From Xanthobacter oligotrophicus (GTDB lineage: Bacteria > Pseudomonadota > Alphaproteobacteria > Rhizobiales > Xanthobacteraceae), in contig NZ_VTTL01000001.1 in assembly GCF_008364685.1 (NCBI RefSeq), forward strand, positions 310,001 to 374,000: a DNA stretch of 64,000 nucleotides, given 5' to 3'. This document shows, piece after piece, positions 9,197 to 18,480 of this stretch. How positions within the stretch are numbered: the first letter of the stretch is position 1; each line of letters opens with the position of its first letter. The translations under genes and the position numbers were made by a program. The notes under the pieces were generated by a model. It had not been told where the DNA came from. It worked only from the letters and a program-made list of their open reading frames with translations, and did no database searches.

Positions 9197-10120
9197 TCAT
9201 CGCCCGTATTTCGGAATGGAATTGCCGCCGCCGAAGATGAACTGCTGCGGGTTGCGCTCGATGTTTCGGAGCACGCGGTCGATCTCGTTGAGGGTGCGGC
9301 GGCCATCGGTGGCCAAAGCTTCGTACTGCTTGAGGCCCGGCCCGGTGAAACGGCTGACCTGCTCGGTGAGCAGCGCCGTGCGCTGGTCCAGATTGTCCGC
9401 GAGCCTGCGCACCGAGGTGGCGGCGTCGGTGGCCTGCACCAACAGACCGTCCTTGTCCTCAGTGGCCTTCTGCAGGTTCACCACCACCCGGTCGACCTTC
9501 TCGGCCACGCCGTTGAGCTGCTTGACCAGCGCATTCGACTGCTCGATCAGGCTCGCCACGTCCTCGGATTTCGACGCCACGGCCTTCGAGAAGGTGTCGA
9601 TGCTGGCGATGATGTTCTTGATGTCCTGCGGATTGATGGCGTCCAGCACCACCTCGATCTTGCGGGCCACGCCCTGCGCCGAATTGATGAGGCCAGCCAT
9701 GCCCGCGCCGCCGTCCGCGGTGATGCGCGGAATGCCGTTCGGCCCGAGCGGGAGGGGCGGGGCGCCGGGATGGCCGCCACGGAGGGAGACCACCACGATG
9801 CCCGTCAGCCCCTGGGATTCGAGGCCCGCCTTCGCATCCGACAGCACCGGAACGTCGTTGTTGATGGCAACCCGCGCCAGCACCTGCCCCGGCTGCCCGG
9901 GCACGAGCGCGAGGCCGGAGACCTGGCCCACGGGGATACCGTTGAAGAGCACGTTGTTGCCCTGGCGCAGGCCCGCCACCGAACCGTCGAAAAGGATCTC
10001 GTAGGCCTTGCGCGCGGTGGAATCCTGCGGTCCGGCGAACCAGTACACAAAGCCGAACGCCGCGGCGAGGACCGCGAGCGTGAAGGCTCCGATAATGGTG
10101 TAGTTGGCCCGTGTTTCCAT
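9197..10120 (-). CDS. mlaD: MCE-domain lipid-transport protein (MlaD-like)
   Basis: 307 aa. An N-terminal membrane anchor (residues ~8-28, 'YTIIGAFTLAVLAAAFGFVYWF') is followed by one MCE domain ('YEILFDGSVAGLRQGNNVLFNGIPVGQV', ~42-70). A long helical C-terminal region ends in 'IFGGGNSIPKYGR'. MCE proteins form hexameric rings that bind phospholipid in the periplasm between the MlaFE transporter and the outer membrane. No MlaC-type carrier is present in the window. Confidence 0.9.
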   Translation of the reverse strand: METRANYTIIGAFTLAVLAAAFGFVYWFAGPQDSTARKAYEILFDGSVAGLRQGNNVLFNGIPVGQVSGLALVPGQPGQVLARVAINNDVPVLSDAKAGLESQGLTGIVVVSLRGGHPGAPPLPLGPNGIPRITADGGAGMAGLINSAQGVARKIEVVLDAINPQDIKNIIASIDTFSKAVASKSEDVASLIEQSNALVKQLNGVAEKVDRVVVNLQKATEDKDGLLVQATDAATSVRRLADNLDQRTALLTEQVSRFTGPGLKQYEALATDGRRTLNEIDRVLRNIERNPQQFIFGGGNSIPKYGR

Positions 10121-10182
10121 ACCTGATCCCGGCTCCGTTCCGACCTTACCCCCGCCGTCCGGTCCGCCCCTTCATCCTTGTG

Positions 10183-10989
10183 TCATCGGCGCGCAGACTG
10201 CACCGCCCGAGCCCGCGTGCCATGGAAATAGGCCCGCAGCCATGGGTGTTGTTGCGCCATCATGTCCTCGATGGTGCCCTGCGCGATCACCTTGCCATCC
10301 GCCAGCGCGGCGATGCGATCGCACACGGTATGCAGACTGTCGAGATCGTGGGTTACCATGAAAACCGTAAGCCCCAAAGTCTGTTGCAACGTACGGATAA
10401 GCTCGTCGAACTCGCCGGCGCCGATGGGATCGAGGCCGGAGGTGGGCTCATCCAGGAACAGGATTTCCGGGTCGAGGGCCAGCGAGCGGGCGAGCGCGGC
10501 GCGCTTGATCATACCGCCGGACAGCTCCGACGGCAGCTTCTCCGCCACGTCGTACTTCAGGCCCACCATCTCGATCTTGGTATAGGCGATCTCGTCCAGC
10601 AGGCGCTGGGACAGGTGCAGATTCTCCCGCAGCGGAAACTGGATGTTCTGCTTCACCGTGAGCGAGGAGAACAGCGCGCCCTGCTGGAACAAAACGCCCC
10701 AGCGCCGCTCCAGCGCCGAGCGCTCGCGCTCGGATAGGTCGTCCAGATTCTGGCCGAACACCTCCACCGTCCCCGACTGCTTGGGCACGAGGCCGAGGAT
10801 GGTGCGCGTGAGCACCGACTTGCCCCCGCCCGAGGTGCCGACGAACCCTAAGATCTCGCCGCGATACACGTCGAGGTCGAGATGGTTGAGAATCACGCGA
10901 TCGCCGAAGCCCACCACGATGTCGTGGACGCTGATGATCGCTTCCCGGTGGTTGGTCGCCTCGGCGGTGGTGGAGGTTCGCGCGTCCAT
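10183..10989 (-). CDS. mlaF: ABC transporter ATPase MlaF
   Basis: 268 aa with all ABC motifs: Walker A GTSGGGKS (51-58), Q-loop 'LFQQGALFSS' (~100-109), signature LSGGM (156-160), Walker B 'LFLDEP' (~177-182), and the H-loop in 'VTHDLDS'. It energises the MlaE permease. It lies 6 nt from mlaE and 62 nt before mlaD on the same strand. Confidence 0.93.
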   Translation of the reverse strand: MDARTSTTAEATNHREAIISVHDIVVGFGDRVILNHLDLDVYRGEILGFVGTSGGGKSVLTRTILGLVPKQSGTVEVFGQNLDDLSERERSALERRWGVLFQQGALFSSLTVKQNIQFPLRENLHLSQRLLDEIAYTKIEMVGLKYDVAEKLPSELSGGMIKRAALARSLALDPEILFLDEPTSGLDPIGAGEFDELIRTLQQTLGLTVFMVTHDLDSLHTVCDRIAALADGKVIAQGTIEDMMAQQHPWLRAYFHGTRARAVQSARR

Positions 10990-10995
10990 GCCGCC

Positions 10996-12123
10996 TCACA
11001 TGTCGATCGCGGCGAAGAACATGGCGAAGACGCCGTCCATCACGATGACGAGGAAGATGGCCTTCACCACCGATGCGGTCGTGTGAGCCCCCAGCGATTC
11101 TGCGCTGCCCCCTACCCGCAGGCCTTCCAGGCACGCGACGATGCCGATGGTCGCGGCCATGAACGGGGCCTTGATCATGCCGACGTTGAACTGGTCCATG
11201 TCGATGGCGCCCTTGAGGCGGTCCAGGAACACGTCGGGCGTGATGCCGCCATAGCCCCAGGAGACCAGCCCGGCCCCGAGCAGGGACGACATGGAGCCGA
11301 TGAAGGTGAGCAGCGGCAGGGCGATGATGAGCGCCAGAAGGCGCGGCACCACCAGCACCTCCACCGGGTCGAAGCCCATGACGCGCAGGGCGTCGATCTC
11401 CTCGCGCATGCGCATGGAGCCCAGCTCGGCGGTGTAGGCGCTGCCCGAGCGGCCGGCGATCATGATGGCGACGATGAGCACGCCCAGCTCGCGCAGCACC
11501 AGCACGCCGACCATGTCCACCACATAGATGTCGGCACCGAAGCGGCGGAAATTGAAGATGCCCTGCTGGGCCAGGATGCAGCCGATGAGGAAGGTGATCA
11601 GGATGATGATCGGCACCGCCCGCAGGCCGACCCGGTCCATCTGGTTCACCATGGCGGTGAAGCGGAAGCTGCGCGGGCGCAGCAGTACCCGCCCCATGGC
11701 GGCCACCGAGGCGCCGACGAAATTCAGCAGCGCCGCGGCATCGGCGGCGACATTCACCGTCTCGTGGCCGAACCGCTCCAGGATCGCCTCGTGCCGGCGG
11801 GCCGGCGGAGGCGGCTCCTGCCCCATGCGGCCCATTTCCTCGATGAGCACCTTGTAGCGGGGCGCCAGCCCCTTCACCTGCGGCTCGACGCCGGTGCCCT
11901 TCCAGGACCGCTTCAGCCGCTCGAACAGGAGGGCGCCGAAGGTGTCCATGCGCTCGACGGCGGAAAGGTCGATCTCGATACCCTTGGGATGGGCATAGGT
12001 GCGGGCGGTGTCGTCCACCGCCTGTTCCAGCTCGTCGGCATATTCGGATGTCCATGCGCCGCGCCCGGCCACTGTGAGGCGGTCGTCCTGGCTATGCACG
12101 GAAATCAGGGAGGCGTGGGGCAA
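10996..12123 (-). CDS. mlaE: MlaE-type ABC permease with N-terminal STAS-like domain
   Basis: 375 aa from a TTG codon at 12123 that has a GGAG eight bases upstream; a TTG 105 bp earlier is also open. Residues ~10-90 resemble a STAS domain ('IEIDLSAVERMDTFGALLFERLKRSW'); in E. coli that role is the separate MlaB protein. The rest is the MlaE permease, with 'GRSGSAYTAELGSMRMREEIDALRVMGFDPVEVLVVPRLLA' as the coupling-helix motif and five or six membrane helices. First gene of the mlaE-mlaF-mlaD-lipoprotein operon. Confidence 0.9.
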   Translation of the reverse strand: MPHASLISVHSQDDRLTVAGRGAWTSEYADELEQAVDDTARTYAHPKGIEIDLSAVERMDTFGALLFERLKRSWKGTGVEPQVKGLAPRYKVLIEEMGRMGQEPPPPARRHEAILERFGHETVNVAADAAALLNFVGASVAAMGRVLLRPRSFRFTAMVNQMDRVGLRAVPIIILITFLIGCILAQQGIFNFRRFGADIYVVDMVGVLVLRELGVLIVAIMIAGRSGSAYTAELGSMRMREEIDALRVMGFDPVEVLVVPRLLALIIALPLLTFIGSMSSLLGAGLVSWGYGGITPDVFLDRLKGAIDMDQFNVGMIKAPFMAATIGIVACLEGLRVGGSAESLGAHTTASVVKAIFLVIVMDGVFAMFFAAIDM

Positions 12124-12493
12124 CGCTTGGTCTCCATGGGGGCGCCGCGAAACGGCACGGCGCCGGCCTGTCCTTCTCGCCGGATGCACCGGGCGATCCG
12201 GCCCGGTCTGACCGAGCCGATGCCCCAACCTCCGACCGCCTGTCGCCCCGCATATGGGTGAAGCGCGTCCAGACGAACACGCAATCGCCCACTTACTCTT
12301 TCAGTTCCGCCCGCTGCGATGCGACACGCAGCCGGCCCTGCGCCCGTGGAGGCACATTCCAGCGACCACACGAACGATAGGTTAGCCATACAGACAAGAC
12401 GCCTTCGCGTCGAGATCACCAAGGACACACCCAGGCAGCATCCGCTCCAGCACCCGCGAAGCGATGGGCGGAATCGGATATTAAGCTTAATCC
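12124..12493. other. Divergent intergenic region mlaE / epimerase gene
   Basis: 370 bp between divergent genes; it must hold both promoters. No convincing -35/-10 pair was found. The only marked feature is the 12-bp palindrome next to the epimerase start codon, listed separately. Confidence 0.4.
12480..12491. promoter_or_regulatory. 12-bp palindrome ATTAAGCTTAAT at the epimerase start
   Basis: A perfect AT-rich palindrome ends 2 nt before the ATG at 12494, where a Shine-Dalgarno sequence would be expected; none is visible. It could be an operator or simply the leader. No regulator can be named. Confidence 0.35.
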
Positions 12494-13480
12494 ATGGCCC
12501 AACTCGCCCTCAGCATCGAGCGATTCCCCATCGCCGGCACCTTCACCATCGCCCGCGGCTCCAAAACGGAGGCGGTGGTGGTGGAAGCGCGTCTCACCCA
12601 CAACGGCGCCACCGGACGCGGCGAATGCGTTCCTTATGCGCGCTATGGCGAGACCGTGGAGGGCGTCGCCGCCGCCATCGCCGCCCTCGGCCCGGACATC
12701 GCGGAGGGTCTCGATCGCGAGGCCCTGCAATACCGGCTGCCACCCGGTGCCGCCCGCAACGCCCTCGATTGCGCCTTCTGGGACCTCGAAGCCAAGCTTT
12801 CCGGCATGCGGGTGGAAGAGCGCGCCGGCCTTGCCGCGCTCCACCCCTTGACCACAGCATTCACCCTGAGCCTCGATACGCCCGAGGCCATGGCGCAGGC
12901 GGCCGCAGCCGCAACGGCGGCCGGTCGGCCGCTGCTCAAGCTCAAGCTGGGTGCCCCCGGCGACCGCGCCCGGCTACGGGCCATCCGCGCGGCGGCGCCT
13001 GAGGCCCGCCTTATCGTGGACGCCAACGAAGGCTGGGCTCCGGTGGATTTGCCGCTCTTGCTGGATGCCTGCGCCGCCGCCGGCGTCGAGCTGGTGGAGC
13101 AGCCCCTGCCCGCCTCAGACGACCGCATGCTGGCGCGCATCGAACGCCCGGTGCCGGTGTGCGCCGACGAGAGCGTCCACGACCGCGCCGGCCTTGCCGT
13201 CCTGCGCGAGCGCTATGACGCGGTGAACATCAAGCTCGACAAGGCCGGCGGCTTCACCGAGGCGCTGGCGCTGGCCGAGGCCGCCGAGGGGCTCGGCTTC
13301 GGCGTGATGGTGGGCTGCATGCTGGCCTCATCCCTCGCCATGGCCCCTGCCCTGCTGGTGGCGCAGCGGGCGCAGGTGGTGGACCTCGACGGCCCGCTCC
13401 TGCTCGCCCGCGACCGCACGCCGGGGCTGAGATACGAAGGCGCTCTGGTCTATCCGCCGGAACCGGAGCTGTGGGGCTGA
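12494..13480 (+). CDS. dgcA: Dipeptide epimerase / N-acetyl-D-glutamate racemase-like enolase-superfamily enzyme
   Basis: 328 aa, muconate-lactonising subgroup of the enolase superfamily. The K-x-K motif (Lys149/Lys151, 'LLKLKLG') and Lys247 on the opposite face ('VNIKLDK') are the acid/base pair. Asp176, Glu202 and Asp225 ('VDANEG', 'EQPLP', 'ADES') bind Mg2+. The family includes L-Ala-D/L-Glu epimerase (YcjG) of murein recycling and DgcA of D-Glu catabolism in Rhizobiales. No dgcN (DUF1611) partner is present, so the substrate is open. The 3' end overlaps the convergent MFS gene by 31 bp. Confidence 0.8.
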   Translation: MAQLALSIERFPIAGTFTIARGSKTEAVVVEARLTHNGATGRGECVPYARYGETVEGVAAAIAALGPDIAEGLDREALQYRLPPGAARNALDCAFWDLEAKLSGMRVEERAGLAALHPLTTAFTLSLDTPEAMAQAAAAATAAGRPLLKLKLGAPGDRARLRAIRAAAPEARLIVDANEGWAPVDLPLLLDACAAAGVELVEQPLPASDDRMLARIERPVPVCADESVHDRAGLAVLRERYDAVNIKLDKAGGFTEALALAEAAEGLGFGVMVGCMLASSLAMAPALLVAQRAQVVDLDGPLLLARDRTPGLRYEGALVYPPEPELWG

Positions 13481-14643
13481 AGCCGGACGGCGAGGAGCGC
13501 AGCCAGCGCTCCCGCCAGCCCGATGGCGCTGGAGACCAGGAAGGCCAGTGGCCCGAAGGCGGCCCACAGCGGGCCTGACGCCACATTTGCCGACGACATG
13601 AGGATGCTGCCGATCCAGGCGGCGGCGGTCTGGCCAGTGCCCGAGCGATGCTCGCTGACGCTGCGGCTCACCAGTTCCACCATGGCGAGGAAGGTGGCGG
13701 CGAAGGTCAAGGCGTGCAGCAGTTGCAGCAGAACCAGCACGGCCAGCGGCGGCTCGCTCGCCATGGCGGCGAAACGCACCACCGCCGTGATCCCGCCCAC
13801 CGCAATGAGCGCATGGGGTCCGAAACGGACCACGAGGCGGGTGCCGAAGCGGAACAGGGCCATTTCCGCCGCCACCCCCACCGCCCACAGCACGCCGATG
13901 GCGGTGAACGAATAGCCCTGCGCCTTCCAACTCACGGAGGCGAAGGCGTAGAGCGTGGCATGGCTCGCCTGCACCAGCGCCGCCGCCACGATGCCGGACA
14001 GAACCCCGAGCCGAGCCCGCCGCCCGGTGACCGGCGCAGGCCGGGGCTCGGGACGCGGCAGCTCGGGCAGGGCGAGGGTGGCGAGCACATAGGCGAGCTG
14101 GCCCGCCAGCATCATTAGCACCACGGAGCCGGCGCCGAGCATGCCGATGAGAGCACCGCCCACGAGATTTGCGACGAGGAACGAGGCGGAGCCCCATTGC
14201 CGCGCCTTGCCATAGTCCGCAAGCCCCGCCCGCGCCTGCCGGGAGGCGTAGGAATCCAGCAGGGACAGGCTCGGCATCCAGGCCAGCGCCGTGAAGGCGA
14301 GGGTGACGAGGATGGCGAGGAAATCCACGGAAAGCGCCAGCATCCCCATGCCGCCCACGGTCGCCAGCGCCAGCGCGACCAGCAACGCCCTGGGCCGGCC
14401 GAGCCGATCGGAGAGCAGGCCCAGCAGCGGCATGGACACGAGGCGCACCAGCATGGGCACCGCCAGGGCCACGCCGATGGCCTCAGGCCCCAGCCCGCGA
14501 TGCTGGAACCACAGGGGCAAATAGGGCAGCTGAATGCCCATGGCCAGGAAGAAGGCGGCATAGGCGCCGCCCAGGCGCAGCCCCAGCGCCGGAGGGGCCG
14601 GAGCCGGCCGGCCGTCAGCCCTGCCCGCCGGATTCACCACCAC
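13450..14643 (-). CDS. MFS transporter, PPP (HcaT-like) family
   Basis: 397 aa with twelve predicted membrane segments and the MFS loop motif 'GLLSDRLGRPRALL' (~residues 77-90). The start 'LGLRLGGAYAAFFLAMGIQLPYLPLWFQHRGLGPEAIG' is typical of the phenylpropionate-permease-like MFS_1 branch. The substrate is unknown. It ends inside the epimerase gene on the other strand and lies 5 bp downstream of the threonine-dehydratase-like gene. Confidence 0.85.
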   Translation of the reverse strand: MVVNPAGRADGRPAPAPPALGLRLGGAYAAFFLAMGIQLPYLPLWFQHRGLGPEAIGVALAVPMLVRLVSMPLLGLLSDRLGRPRALLVALALATVGGMGMLALSVDFLAILVTLAFTALAWMPSLSLLDSYASRQARAGLADYGKARQWGSASFLVANLVGGALIGMLGAGSVVLMMLAGQLAYVLATLALPELPRPEPRPAPVTGRRARLGVLSGIVAAALVQASHATLYAFASVSWKAQGYSFTAIGVLWAVGVAAEMALFRFGTRLVVRFGPHALIAVGGITAVVRFAAMASEPPLAVLVLLQLLHALTFAATFLAMVELVSRSVSEHRSGTGQTAAAWIGSILMSSANVASGPLWAAFGPLAFLVSSAIGLAGALAALLAVRLQPHSSGSGG

Positions 14644-14648
14644 CGGAC

Positions 14649-15650
14649 TCAGGCGGTGAGGCAGCGGATGAAGGTCTCGGGCTCCACATTGCCGCCGGAG
14701 AGCACAATGGCCACCGTGCCACCGGAGACGCCGAGGCGGCCTTCCAGCAGGCAGGCCAGCGCCACCGCGCCGCCGGGCTCCACCACCAGCTTCAGCTCCA
14801 GGAAGGCGAAGGCCACCGCCCGCGCCACCTCGGCATCCGTGACGGACGCGCCCTCGCCCACCAGCGGACGGGTGATCTCGAAGGTCAGCGCGCCGGGGGT
14901 CGGCGCCAGCAGCGCATCGCAGAACGAGCCCGAGGGCTCGGCATTGCGCTCGCGCACGCCGGAGCGGAACGAGCGGGCGTGGTCGTCGAAGCCGGCCGGC
15001 TCGCAGGCCACCACCCGCGCGCCGGGCGCCCGCGCCTTCACCGCCAGCGCGATGCCGGCGACGAGGCCGCCGCCGGAGACATTGGCCGCCACCAGGTCCG
15101 GGCCAAGGCCCAGCGCGGCGAGATCCTGCACGATCTCGAGGCCCACCGTGCCCTGCCCGGCGATGATGTGCGGATCGTCATAGGGCGGCACCAGGGTCGC
15201 GCCGCGATCCTGCGCGATGGCGCGGGCGATGGCGTCGCGATCCTCGGTGCGGCGGTCGTAGCCCACGACCTCGGCGCCGAGGGCCCGGGTGCGGTCGCGC
15301 TTCAGAGCCGGCGCGTCGTGGGGCATGACGATCACCGCCGGCATGCCCAGCAGCTTGGCGGACGCGGCAACCCCTTGCGCATGATTGCCCGACGAGCAGG
15401 CGACCACGCCCGCGGGCCGGTCCGCCTCGGGGATCTGCACCATGCGGTTGTAGGCGCCACGGAACTTGAAGGAGCCGGTGCGCTGGAGCGTCTCCGGCTT
15501 CAGGAACACGCGCGCGCCGGTGCGCTCGCTGAGAACGGGGGAAAAGACGAGGGGCGTGCGCACGGCGACACCGGCGATCCGGCGGGCGGCGGCCTCTACG
15601 TCAGCGACGGAGGGAATCGGGGTGGGACTGGGGATGGTTGGGGCGCTCAT
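14649..15650 (-). CDS. PLP-dependent threonine/serine dehydratase-like enzyme
   Basis: 333 aa, fold type II PLP enzyme. The PLP lysine sits in 'GSFKFRGAYN' (~residues 56-65). 'SSGNHAQGVA' binds the cofactor phosphate side, and the glycine-rich 'NVSGGGLVAG' loop is present. The length fits the catabolic/serine-racemase-like group lacking the regulatory ACT domain of IlvA. Expected reaction: L-threonine (or serine, hydroxyaspartate) to the 2-oxo acid plus ammonia. Its start overlaps the stop of the upstream glycosyltransferase gene by 4 bp. Confidence 0.85.
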   Translation of the reverse strand: MSAPTIPSPTPIPSVADVEAAARRIAGVAVRTPLVFSPVLSERTGARVFLKPETLQRTGSFKFRGAYNRMVQIPEADRPAGVVACSSGNHAQGVAASAKLLGMPAVIVMPHDAPALKRDRTRALGAEVVGYDRRTEDRDAIARAIAQDRGATLVPPYDDPHIIAGQGTVGLEIVQDLAALGLGPDLVAANVSGGGLVAGIALAVKARAPGARVVACEPAGFDDHARSFRSGVRERNAEPSGSFCDALLAPTPGALTFEITRPLVGEGASVTDAEVARAVAFAFLELKLVVEPGGAVALACLLEGRLGVSGGTVAIVLSGGNVEPETFIRCLTA

Positions 15651-16714
15651 GCGCCGGACGCTATCCGACGCCGGCGGCGAAGGCGATAGCGGCGCGCGAT
15701 GGGACCTATGTCGTGGGCGATGAGCACGTTGTCGATGAACTGCCGCGCGCTCTCGCGCCACGTATAGCGCAGCGCGAAGCGCCGCGCCGCCGCCGGCGAC
15801 AGCTCCAGCGCCTTCAGGCAGGCGGTGCGCAGGTCGGTGTCGAGGACGCCCACCGGCTCGGTGGCGTCCGCCAGCACGTCGGTGGGGCCGGTGACGGGAT
15901 AGGCGGCCACCGGCAGGCCGCTCGCCAGCGCCTCGAGCAGCACGATGCCGAAGGTGTCGGTGCGCGAGGGGAAGCAGAACACGTCGCAGGCGGCATAGAC
16001 CTGCGCCAGGTCCTCGCCCTCCTTCGACCCGAGGAAATGGGCGTCGGGGAAGCGCTCCTTCAGGCTGGCCTGCGCCGGGCCGCTGCCCACCACCACCTTG
16101 GAGCCGGGCAGGTCCAGCTCCAGGAACGCCTCGATGTTCTTCTCCACCGCCACCCGGCCGACGAAGAGATAGACCGGGCGCGGCAGGTTCAGCGTCGCCT
16201 CGGGGCGGGGGCGGAACAGCTCCGCATCCACCCCGCGCGACCAGCGCATCAGCCGCTTGAAGCCCCGCGCCTCAAGGTCGCGCTCCAGCGTCGCGGTGGA
16301 GACCATGACGCCGCCGCCCGCATTGTGGAACGAGCGCAGCCAGGCATAGGTCAGCCGCTCCGGCACGGGGGCGCGGGCGGAGAGATATTCGGGGAATTTG
16401 GTGTGATAGGAGGTGGTGAAGGTCCGCCGCGTGGCGATGCAGGCCCGCCGCACCAGGATGCCGATGGGACCTTCCGTTGCGATATGCACGAAATCCGGCT
16501 GCATGGCCTCGATCCGCCGCATGATCATGCGCGGGGTGGCCAGCGCCAGGCGGATCTCGTTGTAGCTGGGCATGGGAATGGACCTGAACCCCTGCGGGCT
16601 CAGGAATTCCAGTTCTGCACCGAGGGCGGCCGCTTCTTGCGCGGTGTACTCCAGGGAGCGCACCACACCGTTGATCTGTGGATGCCACGCATCGGTGGCC
16701 ACAAGAACCCGCAT
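15647..16714 (-). CDS. GT4-family glycosyltransferase (MgtA-like mannosyltransferase type)
   Basis: 355 aa, GT-B fold. The N-terminal domain begins 'MRVLVATDAWHPQINGVVRSL' and includes 'TSYHTKFPEYLSARAP'. The C-terminal nucleotide-sugar domain shows 'YLFVGRVAVEKNIEAFL' and 'CFPSRTDTFGIVLLEALASGLPVAAYPV', the EX7E region. Relatives transfer mannose or glucose to diacylglycerol or lipid acceptors. Its ATG shares one base with the upstream metallophosphoesterase stop (TGATG), so the pair is coupled; both could modify envelope lipids. Confidence 0.88.
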   Translation of the reverse strand: MRVLVATDAWHPQINGVVRSLEYTAQEAAALGAELEFLSPQGFRSIPMPSYNEIRLALATPRMIMRRIEAMQPDFVHIATEGPIGILVRRACIATRRTFTTSYHTKFPEYLSARAPVPERLTYAWLRSFHNAGGGVMVSTATLERDLEARGFKRLMRWSRGVDAELFRPRPEATLNLPRPVYLFVGRVAVEKNIEAFLELDLPGSKVVVGSGPAQASLKERFPDAHFLGSKEGEDLAQVYAACDVFCFPSRTDTFGIVLLEALASGLPVAAYPVTGPTDVLADATEPVGVLDTDLRTACLKALELSPAAARRFALRYTWRESARQFIDNVLIAHDIGPIARRYRLRRRRRIASGA

Positions 16715-17541
16715 CAAGCCGCCGCGCGCGCCCCCTCGACCATGTCCTGCTGCTCCACCGGGGCCTTCTGGAGGTTCCGCGTCCAGCAGATGATCTCCAG
16801 GTGGCCGTCGTCATATTCGGCGATGGCGGTGCAGCTTTCCACCCAGTCGCCGCAATTCACATAGCTCACGCCGAACTGCTCGTGAATGACCGCGTGATGG
16901 ATATGGCCGCAGATGACGCCGTCCACCCCGTTGCGCTTGGCCTCGTCGGCTACCGCTTCCTCGAACTTGCCGATGTAGTTGACCGCGTTCTTCACCTTGA
17001 GCTTCGCCCACTGGCTCAGCGACCAGTAGGTGAGGCCGAGCCGGCGACGCACCCGGTTCACATGGGTGTTGATGGTCAGCGCGGCGGAATAGGCCCAGTC
17101 GCCGAGGAAGGCGAGCCACCTGGCGTGCCGCACCACCACGTCGAACACGTCGCCGTGGATGACGAGGTAGCGCTTGCCGTCCGCCGCCTCGTGGATGGCG
17201 GTTTCCACCACCTCGATGCCACCGAAATGGGTGCCGTAATAATCGCGCAGGAATTCATCGTGGTTGCCGGGCAGATAGACCATGCGCGTGCCCTTGCGGC
17301 CCTTGCGCAGCAGCTTCTGCACCACGTCGTTGTGCTTCTGCGGCCAGTACCAGGAGGACTTCAGCCGCCAGCCGTCCACGATATCGCCCACCAGATAGAT
17401 GGTGTCGGCGTCGTGGTACTTGAGGAAGTCGATGAGGAGGTCCGCCTGGCAGCCCTTGGTGCCCAGATGGACGTCGGAAATAAAAAGGGCGCGAAAGCGG
17501 CGCGCTTGGGGACTGTCGCTCACTTGGGGACTGTCGCTCAC
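16714..17541 (-). CDS. UDP-2,3-diacylglucosamine diphosphatase-like metallophosphoesterase
   Basis: 275 aa. Calcineurin-like motifs are in order: 'ISDVHLG' (D-x-H), 'YLVGDIVDGW' (GDxxD), 'YLPGNHDE' (GNHD), 'VIHGDVFD' (HGD) and 'ICGHIHHAV' (GHxH), all metal ligands present. It is the larger LpxH-related family common in alphaproteobacteria, likely acting on a lipid A precursor or phospholipid headgroup. The 5' end is a short tandem duplication (MSDSPQ-VSDSPQ), so translation might begin at either copy. It is coupled to the glycosyltransferase downstream. Confidence 0.85.
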   Translation of the reverse strand: MSDSPQVSDSPQARRFRALFISDVHLGTKGCQADLLIDFLKYHDADTIYLVGDIVDGWRLKSSWYWPQKHNDVVQKLLRKGRKGTRMVYLPGNHDEFLRDYYGTHFGGIEVVETAIHEAADGKRYLVIHGDVFDVVVRHARWLAFLGDWAYSAALTINTHVNRVRRRLGLTYWSLSQWAKLKVKNAVNYIGKFEEAVADEAKRNGVDGVICGHIHHAVIHEQFGVSYVNCGDWVESCTAIAEYDDGHLEIICWTRNLQKAPVEQQDMVEGARAAA

Positions 17542-17740
17542 GCAATCACCTCCCGCCTTGACCTGCCGTTAGGGAATTTCCCTCACCGGACAGGCGACTT
17601 GCGACGGCCTTTCGACGTCGAAGTCTCAACAACTGACCTTGCGCCTTCGAAGCGCAGTCCGGACTTAGCCGGAGTCTCGTTTCCTTTTTATGACGCTTGC
17701 GCGAAAAACGGAAGCGCAAACGCTCATCGTTGCGTCATGG

Positions 17741-18337
17741 TCAGAAAAACAGCAGTAATATACTGGCCGCTACAGAGGCGGCTAAAAGTCCATTGACGCG
17801 GCGGCGCAGCTTTTCGTCGCAAAGCAGCTGCGACAACGCGACGCCGAACACAGCCCAAAGCGCGAGGGACGGCAGCGCCGTCAGCGAGAATACAAGCGCC
17901 ACGACCAGAACTTGCGGAACGACATCTCGCGCAGGGTCGACGAAAGTCGGAATGACGCTGAGGGCCACCGTCCACGCCTTCGGATTGACCCACTGGAAGG
18001 CGGCGGACCCGAGGAAGGAAGGCGCCGACTCAGCCCCGCCTTCCGCAGCGTCCGGCGCGTCGGCATGGAGCAGGCTCCAGGCGAGGTAGAGCAGGTAGGC
18101 TGCGCCGGCGAGCTTGAGCGCCAGATGCAGGGCCGGCACCGCCACGAACAGGCGGCCGAGCCCCAGGCCGATGGCCACGACCAGCAACGGAAACCCCGCT
18201 GCCACCCCGAGCATCTGCGGGACAGTGCGCCGGAAGCCGAAGCGCGACCCGGACGCCGCGGCGATCAGATTGTTGGGTCCGGGCGTGACGCCGGCCACGA
18301 AAGAGAACAGGACGAGGGGCAGGATCTGGTCAATCAT
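17741..18337 (-). CDS. LysE-family amino-acid exporter
   Basis: 198 aa with six membrane segments and the family motif 'GVTPGPNNLIAAASG' (~residues 16-30), plus 'FQWVNPKAWTVALSV'. The RhtB/LysE family exports amino acids such as lysine, threonine or homoserine; the substrate is not predictable here. It stands alone. Confidence 0.88.
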   Translation of the reverse strand: MIDQILPLVLFSFVAGVTPGPNNLIAAASGSRFGFRRTVPQMLGVAAGFPLLVVAIGLGLGRLFVAVPALHLALKLAGAAYLLYLAWSLLHADAPDAAEGGAESAPSFLGSAAFQWVNPKAWTVALSVIPTFVDPARDVVPQVLVVALVFSLTALPSLALWAVFGVALSQLLCDEKLRRRVNGLLAASVAASILLLFF

Positions 18338-18480
18338 CGGCAGGGTTCAGGGCATGGCGTGCATTTTCTTGGAGCCCCACCATTGACCAATGCCCGCGTC
18401 CGCGCCAGCGTGCGCGCCTGGCGAGCGACCGCGCGCCGCACGCGCTTGACATCCAATGATACCACTAGGGAGTTCCACCG

